From assembly GCA_964432885.1 (NCBI GenBank), contig CAYSPG010000004.1, forward strand, positions 62,001 through 126,000: a stretch of DNA of 64,000 bases, read 5' to 3'. Below, piece by piece: positions 58,570 through 64,000 of this stretch; position 1 is the stretch's first letter; each line of letters opens with the position of its first letter. The stretch is from CAYSPG01 sp964432885. Its GTDB lineage: Bacteria > Bacteroidota > Bacteroidia > AKYH767-A > OLB10. The translations under genes and the position numbers were made by a program. Below the pieces are notes generated by a model, which saw only the letters and a program-made list of their open reading frames with translations, did no database searches and was not told the DNA's origin.

Positions 58570-60033
58570 ATGACAAACGATAACAACAACCAAGACGGCC
58601 TTCATCGCTCCCTCTCCTTACTTGATGCCACCATGATTGTTGCCGGCAGCATGATAGGCTCCGGAATTTTTATTGTAAGTGCCGACATGACAAGGTTGGT
58701 TGGCTCCACAGGCTGGCTTTTGTTTTTATGGTTATTGAGTGGCGTAATTACCGTAATGGCAGCACTTAGCTATGGCGAACTTGCAGGGATGATGCCCAAA
58801 GCAGGCGGACAGTTTGTGTATATACAACGCGCCTGGGGAAACATGATTTCGTTTTTGTATGGGTGGACGGTGTTTACGGTAATTCAAACCGGAGTAATTG
58901 CTGCAGTGGCTGTTGCATTTGCAAAATACAGTGCAGTTTTTTTTCCTGCTGTTAGTCCCGATAACATTTTGTTTCAATTGGGCGCATTAAAAATTTCTGC
59001 GGCACAGTTTCTTGCCATTGCTCTCATTTGTTTTCTCACATGGATTAACTCACGCGGAATAGAAAACGGAAAAAAAATTCAAACATTTTTTACATCAACA
59101 AAACTTATTGCCTTGCTTGCCTTAATCGTTTTAGGAATTGGTATTGGATTAAAAACAGATACGCTTACAATTAATTTTATAAACATGTGGGATGCTGTTA
59201 CACTTACAAAAAATGATGCCGGTGATTGGATTGCAAATTCTGTTTCGGGCATGGCATTGATACTTGTACTAGGAACAGCCATTATCGGTTCATTATTTAG
59301 CAGCGATGCATGGAACAACGTAACCTTTATTGCAGGTGAAATAAAAGACCCGCGTAAAAATATTCCGCGCAGCTTATTAATGGGAACTTTAATTGTTACC
59401 GTAATTTATTTTTTGGCAAACATTGCATATCTCTCATTGCTTCCGTTGCACGGTAATGCAACTGCAACCGATGTTGTTGGACAGGGAATTCAATTTGCGG
59501 GTGGTGGAACAGATAGAGTAGGCACGGCAGCAGCCTCCATGATTTTTGGCGATGTGGCAGTTTATTTAATGGCTGCTTTAATTATGATTTCAACATTTGG
59601 CTGTAACAATGGCATAATACTTTCGGGCGCACGTGTGTATTATGCAATGGCCAAAGAAGGATTGTTTTTTAAAAAAGCACAACAGTTAAATAGCAAAGGT
59701 GTGCCGGGCTATGCCTTAACTGTGCAGGCTGTGTGGGCAAGTGTTTTATGTTTAAGCGGCACCTATGGCGATTTGCTTAACTATACAACATTTGCATCGC
59801 TGTTGTTTTACATCATAACCATTGGCGGAATTTTTGTGCTGCGAAAAAAAGAACCAAGTACAGAGCGTCCTTATAAAGTATTGGCGTATCCGTTTCTTCC
59901 GGTTTTATATATTGTACTCGCACTTTCTATCTGTATTATTTTGCTTTATACTACCACCGATGTTACCGGCAAGGGACTTTTGATAGTATTACTTGGTGTG
60001 CCGGTGTATTATTTGCTTAAGCGCAAAAAATAA
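58570..60033 (+). CDS. APC-superfamily amino acid permease or exchanger (LAT/SteT-like)
   Basis: 487 residues with about 12 helices. SLLDATMIVAGSMIGSGIFIVSADMTRLVGSTGWLLFLWLLSGVITVMAALSYGELAGMMPKAGGQFVYIQRAWG and the FSSDAWNNVTFIAGEIKDPRKNIPRSLLMG segment fit the LAT-type exchangers. It lies 37 bp after the other permease, on the same strand, and may be transcribed with it. The two are not close duplicates. Substrate unknown. Confidence 0.9.
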   Translation: MTNDNNNQDGLHRSLSLLDATMIVAGSMIGSGIFIVSADMTRLVGSTGWLLFLWLLSGVITVMAALSYGELAGMMPKAGGQFVYIQRAWGNMISFLYGWTVFTVIQTGVIAAVAVAFAKYSAVFFPAVSPDNILFQLGALKISAAQFLAIALICFLTWINSRGIENGKKIQTFFTSTKLIALLALIVLGIGIGLKTDTLTINFINMWDAVTLTKNDAGDWIANSVSGMALILVLGTAIIGSLFSSDAWNNVTFIAGEIKDPRKNIPRSLLMGTLIVTVIYFLANIAYLSLLPLHGNATATDVVGQGIQFAGGGTDRVGTAAASMIFGDVAVYLMAALIMISTFGCNNGIILSGARVYYAMAKEGLFFKKAQQLNSKGVPGYALTVQAVWASVLCLSGTYGDLLNYTTFASLLFYIITIGGIFVLRKKEPSTERPYKVLAYPFLPVLYIVLALSICIILLYTTTDVTGKGLLIVLLGVPVYYLLKRKK

Positions 60034-60115
60034 TTTTTTATAATAAAAAAAACATAGCCGTACAATATATCACGGCTGCCATCGTTATTACTGCCTAATC
60101 AAAAATAAACACAAA

Positions 60116-60778
60116 ATGAATAAGCTAATTTTATTACTGGCAGCAGTATGCATTTTTGCTTCGTGCAAAAAAAGAAACTCAAACGATGACACCAACCCTG
60201 ATGACAACTCAGCCGTTTCGTACTCCAATTATTTGCCTTTGCGCACAGGCAGTTACTGGATTTACCAAAATTTTGATTTGGATACCAATGGTGCCTACAC
60301 CTCTACCGGTGTTATCGATTCGGATTATGTAGCAGGTGATACACTGGTAAACGGCATTACTTATGGCAAATGGTATAGGAATAATGCTGTTTTGGGAGCA
60401 TCAACATATATTGTGCGAGACTCGCTGCATTATATTGTTGACATTACCGGTGCCAGAATTTTTTCGTCACAAAATTTTACCGATACATTTGATATGCAAT
60501 ACGGCTTTAATGCAACCGACACGCTTTATTTCAGTTATTTTAAAATGGAGGATAACAATGCTGGGGTATCTGTTCCGGCCGGAACGTTTATCACCAACAA
60601 TGCAAAAACCACGTATATTTTATATCCTCCTTTTTCTAACGGACTTGCAAATCCACGATACATTAATTTACGCTTTGCACAAAATGTGGGTTTGGTTTAC
60701 GAAACGTTAATGCCTTTTGCATCATCACCAACCTACAAGGTGCGAAAACTAATAAGGTATCATATCGAACCGGTTTAA
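60116..60778 (+). CDS. Lipoprotein of unknown function
   Basis: 220 residues: lipobox signal (NKLILLLAAVCIFASC, acylated Cys17), a short D/N-rich tether (KKRNSNDDTNPDDNS) and a beta-rich domain beginning YLPLRTGSYWIYQNFDLDTNG, with the pattern G-x-x-W-x-Y found in several Bacteroidota surface lipoproteins, and ending VGLVYETLMPFASSPTYKVRKLIRY. The fold resembles T9SS-associated or lipocalin-like domains, function unknown. Confidence 0.72.
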   Translation: MNKLILLLAAVCIFASCKKRNSNDDTNPDDNSAVSYSNYLPLRTGSYWIYQNFDLDTNGAYTSTGVIDSDYVAGDTLVNGITYGKWYRNNAVLGASTYIVRDSLHYIVDITGARIFSSQNFTDTFDMQYGFNATDTLYFSYFKMEDNNAGVSVPAGTFITNNAKTTYILYPPFSNGLANPRYINLRFAQNVGLVYETLMPFASSPTYKVRKLIRYHIEPV

Positions 60779-61407
60779 AAACAGGTTGAAGAAATTTACA
60801 GTTTGAAAAATTTTGGAAATTGAAACACTCAACTACTCCAAACATTAATCCTCATTTTATTTCTCTCTTTTAATAAGCTATCGTTTAAAGTATGCTTAAT
60901 TACGTAACTAAAAATTATTTACCGAACATAAAATAACTGATTAACGCCCGTAAACAGACAGCTAACTCAGGTTAAATACTATTTAAGAAACAATTAGGCA
61001 TGTAAAATGACTGTTAAAGAACTTTTAATTACAAATAGGGTACGATTATAACCCACTAAGTTACTTTGGCCTATAATGAAGTATTTTACAACAAGCTTTC
61101 TCAATACATATAACAACCGAAAACTGTAAACTGCAAGCCGTAAACTTTCGTCATGGAATCTACTTTGCGCAGGCAGGTGCGCTGTGTGCAAAGTTTGTTA
61201 AACAGTAGAAAGTATATTACCTCTTTTGCTATGGTTTCAATGTAATTATGTGGCCTATGTGTTTAAAAATTTAACACATAGAAATCATAGAAACATAGCA
61301 CACATAGTTTCGTATTTTTAAAAATAAATTTTGTAAAGAAGTGATTTAATAGTCCTCGCGTTACGATTTGTACATTCGTAATAAATTTGCAATTCGATGA
61401 TGGATTT
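60779..61407. other. 629-bp gene-free stretch
   Basis: No coding frame above 65 codons and no RNA gene is convincing here. It contains a near-palindrome CTATGTGTTTAAA..TTTAACACATAG (61255-61281), short ATAGAAA(C/T)ATAG-type direct repeats next to it, an AACTGTAAACTGCAAGC motif near 61125, and A/T-rich sequence with possible cryptic promoters. It seems to be a repeat-bearing junction between a plus-strand lipoprotein and the minus-strand acyl-CoA dehydrogenase. Confidence 0.6.
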
Positions 61408-62547
61408 TTACTTCAAAATCTCCCGGGCAATTACCAGCTTCTGAATTTCAGAAGTACCTTCGCCAATGGTGCACAGTTTGCTGTCGCGGTAAAATTTTTC
61501 AACCGGAAAATCTTTGGTGTAACCATAGCCGCCAAAAATTTGTACAGCCTCAGTTGATACCTGCACCGAAACTTCGGATGCATAATATTTAGCAAACGCT
61601 GATTGCTTGGTAACTTTTTCGCCACGGTTTTTTAAATCGGCAGCTTGCATAATTAAAAGTTCGGCAGCTTCTACTTTTGTTGCCATGTCGGCAATTTTAA
61701 AACTTATTGCCTGAAAATTTGAAATCGGCTGCCCAAACTGTTCGCGTTCTTTTGAATATTTTATAGATGCATCCAATGCGCCTTTTGCAATTCCAAGTGC
61801 AAGTGCAGCAATAGAAATTCTGCCGCCATCTAATATTTTCATTGATTGAATAAAGCCTTGTCCCACTTCGCCCAGCACATTATCTTTATGCACACGGCAA
61901 TCTTCAAAAATCATTTCGGCAGTTTCACTTGCACGCATCCCCAGTTTGTTTTCTTTTTTTCCGGCTTTAAAACCTTTGGTGCCACGCTCAACCACAAAAG
62001 CTGTTATTCCTTTTGAGTCTAACAATTCGCCTGTGCGCGCAAGCACCACAGCTACATCGCCACTCTTGCCATGTGTAATCCAGTTTTTTGCACCGTTAAT
62101 TACCCAATAATCGCCATCTTGTTTTGCAACGCAGCGCATGCGCATAGCATCACTGCCGGTGTTTGCTTCTGTTAATCCCCAGGCACCAATCCATTCGGCA
62201 CTTGCAAGTTTTGGCAGCCATTTTTTCTTTTGTGCTTCGTTGCCAAAGGCCATAATGTGTCCTGTGCAAAGCGAGTTATGCGCTGCCAGCGATAATCCAA
62301 TGGAGCCACACACACGCGCTACTTCAACAATAGCTGTTACATATTCATAGTAGCCAAGCCCTGCACCACCATATTCAGTGGGTACTAAAATTCCCATCAA
62401 CCCAAGTTCGCCCATTTTTTTAAAAACGTCAACAGGAAATTCCTGCGACTCATCCCACACCATTAAGTCGGGGCGGATGTGTTTTTCTGCAAAGTTTTTT
62501 ACGGTTTGTTGAATTAACTGCTGGCTTTCTGATACGGTAAATTCCAT
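61408..62547 (-). CDS. Acyl-CoA dehydrogenase
   Basis: 379 residues. N-terminal helices (ESQQLIQQTVKNFAEKHIRPDLMVWDESQEFPVDVFKKMGELGLMGILVPTEYGGAGLGY), WGLTEANTGSDAMRMRC, FAD-binding WVINGAKNWITHGKSGDV, MRASETAEMIFEDCRVH, REQFGQPISNFQAISFKIADM, QIFGGYGYTKDFPVEKFYRDSKLCTIGEGTSEIQKLVIAREIL with the catalytic Glu in IGEGTSEIQ. The position and motif agree with short-chain or isovaleryl-type acyl-CoA dehydrogenase in fatty acid or branched-chain amino acid breakdown. TATCTTTG (62711-62718, minus strand) is a possible upstream -7 element. Confidence 0.94.
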   Translation of the reverse strand: MEFTVSESQQLIQQTVKNFAEKHIRPDLMVWDESQEFPVDVFKKMGELGLMGILVPTEYGGAGLGYYEYVTAIVEVARVCGSIGLSLAAHNSLCTGHIMAFGNEAQKKKWLPKLASAEWIGAWGLTEANTGSDAMRMRCVAKQDGDYWVINGAKNWITHGKSGDVAVVLARTGELLDSKGITAFVVERGTKGFKAGKKENKLGMRASETAEMIFEDCRVHKDNVLGEVGQGFIQSMKILDGGRISIAALALGIAKGALDASIKYSKEREQFGQPISNFQAISFKIADMATKVEAAELLIMQAADLKNRGEKVTKQSAFAKYYASEVSVQVSTEAVQIFGGYGYTKDFPVEKFYRDSKLCTIGEGTSEIQKLVIAREILK

Positions 62548-62724
62548 GGGAAATATGAATTGCTAAATTGTTTTTTTGTTAAATTGTTTGCTGCAAACTG
62601 GCTACTTTTTTTAGGTACGGATAACGAATTTTTTCGAATTTATGAATCTGGGTTTGCTATTATTGATTTGCTTACTACAAACTGCCTACTGCATACTTTT
62701 TTCAGGTCGGCAAAGATAAAAATC

Positions 62725-63699
62725 TTACTGTACGTTAAGGTAAGGGGTTAATTTTTTATACTGGTCTTCGGTAACAATTCCCAGCTTTTTTATATCCGCC
62801 ACCGAAACATAATCGCCATGCATTTTGCGGTAGTTAATTATTATCCGCGCCAGCGAACCGGTAATGTACGGATGCCTTAGCTGCATAGGGTCAAGTGTAT
62901 TGATGTTTAGCTTGCGAATATTTTTTGTACGGATAATAACAAAATTTTTTATTGCATCATAAACCGAATCGCTTACCCCCGTTACTTCCTTTAGCTGAAC
63001 AATGTCAGTATATCCGCCAAGCATTTCGCCATACTTTAAAATTGATTTTGCCCTGTACTCTCCAATGGCGGGCAAAGCATTCAACTCTTCGGTAGTGGCA
63101 GTGTTTAAATCAACGGGGGCAAGTTCTGTTTGTATAATTTCTTTTTTCTCTTTGGCAAAAATTTGTGCTGTGTCCTTTATAAAATATTTTTTTGTTTCAG
63201 GAATAGAAATAAAAGGCTCAAGTTGTGCATAGTTTTGTGGAGTGATGCAATACATTTTTTTTACATCGTCTTTTGAAAAAAATTTTCCGCCTTTGGCTTC
63301 GTAATTTTTAATTACACCAATTTGTTTTTCGGTTAACCCAAGTTGCATCCACATACTGTCAGGCAGATTATTGGGGTTAAATGCAAAAAGTTTTTTTTCA
63401 AACTTCAAGTCATTTACCGTGTCGGCTTTAATTGTATCGGCAATGAGAGCCAAATTTTTTTTTGCCGTCTCAATAGAATCACGCCTTTTTAAATCATTGT
63501 ATTGTGCAATGGCCTGGTAAAATGCGGTATTGCTTTTTTCGGTTTCAGGAGGGATAAAATGAAATAAAAAAACACCGGCTAATAAAACCACCAGAAACGT
63601 CAGCAAAAGAAAAGCAGACTTGCGTTCGTAGGATGTAAAGGAAAAATAATCGTTAACGGCAGCTTTAAATGAGTGCAAAGGGCTTTTACGCTTTCGCAT
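62725..63699 (-). CDS. Helix-hairpin-helix (ComEA-like) membrane-anchored protein
   Basis: 324 residues from the ATG at 63699, ahead of M-R-K-R-K-S-P-L-H (an ATG at 63729 adds ten residues without support). TM near 30-50 (SAFLLLTFLVVLLAGVFLFHFIP), a charged linker, then three HhH-type repeats: LTEKQIGVIKNYEAKGGKFFSKDDVKKMYCIT, DLNTATTEELNALPAIGEYRAKSILKYGEMLGGYTDIVQLKEVTGVSDSVYDAI, NINTLDPMQLRHPYITGSLARIIINYRKMHGDYVSVADIKKLGIVTEDQYKKL. The HhH arrangement binds DNA backbone in ComEA-like uptake proteins; here a role with DNA outside the cytoplasm is possible but unproven. Confidence 0.82.
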   Translation of the reverse strand: MRKRKSPLHSFKAAVNDYFSFTSYERKSAFLLLTFLVVLLAGVFLFHFIPPETEKSNTAFYQAIAQYNDLKRRDSIETAKKNLALIADTIKADTVNDLKFEKKLFAFNPNNLPDSMWMQLGLTEKQIGVIKNYEAKGGKFFSKDDVKKMYCITPQNYAQLEPFISIPETKKYFIKDTAQIFAKEKKEIIQTELAPVDLNTATTEELNALPAIGEYRAKSILKYGEMLGGYTDIVQLKEVTGVSDSVYDAIKNFVIIRTKNIRKLNINTLDPMQLRHPYITGSLARIIINYRKMHGDYVSVADIKKLGIVTEDQYKKLTPYLNVQ

Positions 63700-63851
63700 A
63701 AAAAATAAGGTTATTTGTTTTAGGTACAACCAAAAGTATGCTGTGGCAATAACTTTTGCAAATATTAAATGGCTATCCTTCGCTTTTAAGGAAAAGAGGA
63801 ATTATTGCTTGCAAAATTTTACAGGCTTTACCTATTTTTCGGATTCAATGC

Positions 63852-64000
63852 TTACAAAATAAATTCCGTATCGTTTAGTTGATTCAAAAAATATTCAGCC
63901 CCATTATTATCCTGAAAAATTTTTTGTGCAATCCAAGTAGAGCGTGATGCAGTATCACATGTCCATGTTTGATAGGGGTGCAGGCTAACAAAATTATATA
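63852..64000 (-). CDS. C-terminal fragment of a protein of unknown function (cut by window edge)
   Basis: An open minus-strand frame enters at the right edge and ends with TAA at 63852-63854, giving 48 residues that include SLHPYQTWTCDTASRSTW, with codon use like the neighbours. I do not recognise a family. The frame is uninterrupted and directed like the HhH gene, so a real gene is likely, but it is short. Confidence 0.4.
   Translation of the reverse strand, partial: YNFVSLHPYQTWTCDTASRSTWIAQKIFQDNNGAEYFLNQLNDTEFIL

Overview
The window is about 64 kb of an AT-rich, densely coded chromosome from a member of the Bacteroidota (class Bacteroidia in the broad sense; I cannot place the family). 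Supporting signs are a type IX secretion C-terminal sorting domain, a SusC/FecA-like TonB-dependent receptor, a Reg_prop/Y_Y_Y sensor kinase with LytTR regulators, DUF4476, DUF6438 and DUF2807 proteins, zinc-less DksA-like protein, a long YidC, type-2 IleRS, the absence of clear Shine-Dalgarno sites, and promoters of the Bacteroidota TTG-N19-TAnnTTTG type. No rRNA, CRISPR, prophage or complete insertion sequence was seen. Genes are cut by both window edges.

Layout. 1-5.7 kb: a secreted protein (cut), a YceI protein translationally coupled to a one-gene propeller sensor kinase, then two tandem paralogous response regulators. 5.7-12.7 kb (minus): DUF6438 lipoprotein, yidC, and a nucleotide-sugar group (UDP-xylose synthase, UDP-glucose dehydrogenase, DegT-type aminotransferase). 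12.9-17 kb: GH25 lysozyme, two tRNA-Phe-like genes, a receiver protein, a hydrolase-fold protein lacking its serine, and an SGNH hydrolase. 17-25.6 kb: a catabolic block of semialdehyde dehydrogenase, class III aminotransferase, NCS1 permease, XdhC, allantoinase and allantoicase, interrupted by a frameshifted ORF6N gene. 25.6-36 kb: Spy-like protein, ferredoxin-NADP reductase, KirBac channel, WecA-type transferase, MltD-type transglycosylase, pgk, an inverted/direct repeat array with a small possible HTH protein, and gcvP. 36-43 kb: UbiA-like protein, a T9SS cargo, kynureninase and kynurenine monooxygenase, DCC protein, Fe-S protein, MBL hydrolase. 43-64 kb: rpoN, membrane proteins, DUF4476, TonB receptor, DUF2807, endonuclease/phosphatase, lspA, H1-like/DksA fusion, ileS, two amino acid permeases, lipoprotein, acyl-CoA dehydrogenase and an HhH protein.

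The most striking feature is a family of short palindromic elements (about 25-36 nt; stem CCTCCCC-TTC-GGGGAGG plus a GTTAGGTGGGGCC tail; 'family A' below). I count 13 copies. Seven lie in frame inside or at the N-terminus of coding sequences, including the housekeeping genes ileS and the UDP-glucose dehydrogenase gene. Three supply the stop codon of the upstream gene. One has lost its stop and is translated as a C-terminal tail. Two lie between genes. Three neighbouring pairs have the same inverted layout across a gene junction. Other hairpin families lie at gene junctions in the ureide block, and one (CCCGAT/ATCGGG) resembles the altered anticodon arm of the second tRNA-Phe-like gene.

How genes work together: the UDP-glucose dehydrogenase and UDP-xylose synthase form a two-step route to UDP-xylose; allantoinase, allantoicase, the NCS1 permease and XdhC form a ureide/purine salvage group; kynU and kmo form part of tryptophan catabolism; YidC and LspA serve membrane-protein and lipoprotein biogenesis; the sensor kinase and the two regulators form a probable signalling operon. 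All functions are inferred by reading the translated sequence; no database search was run.
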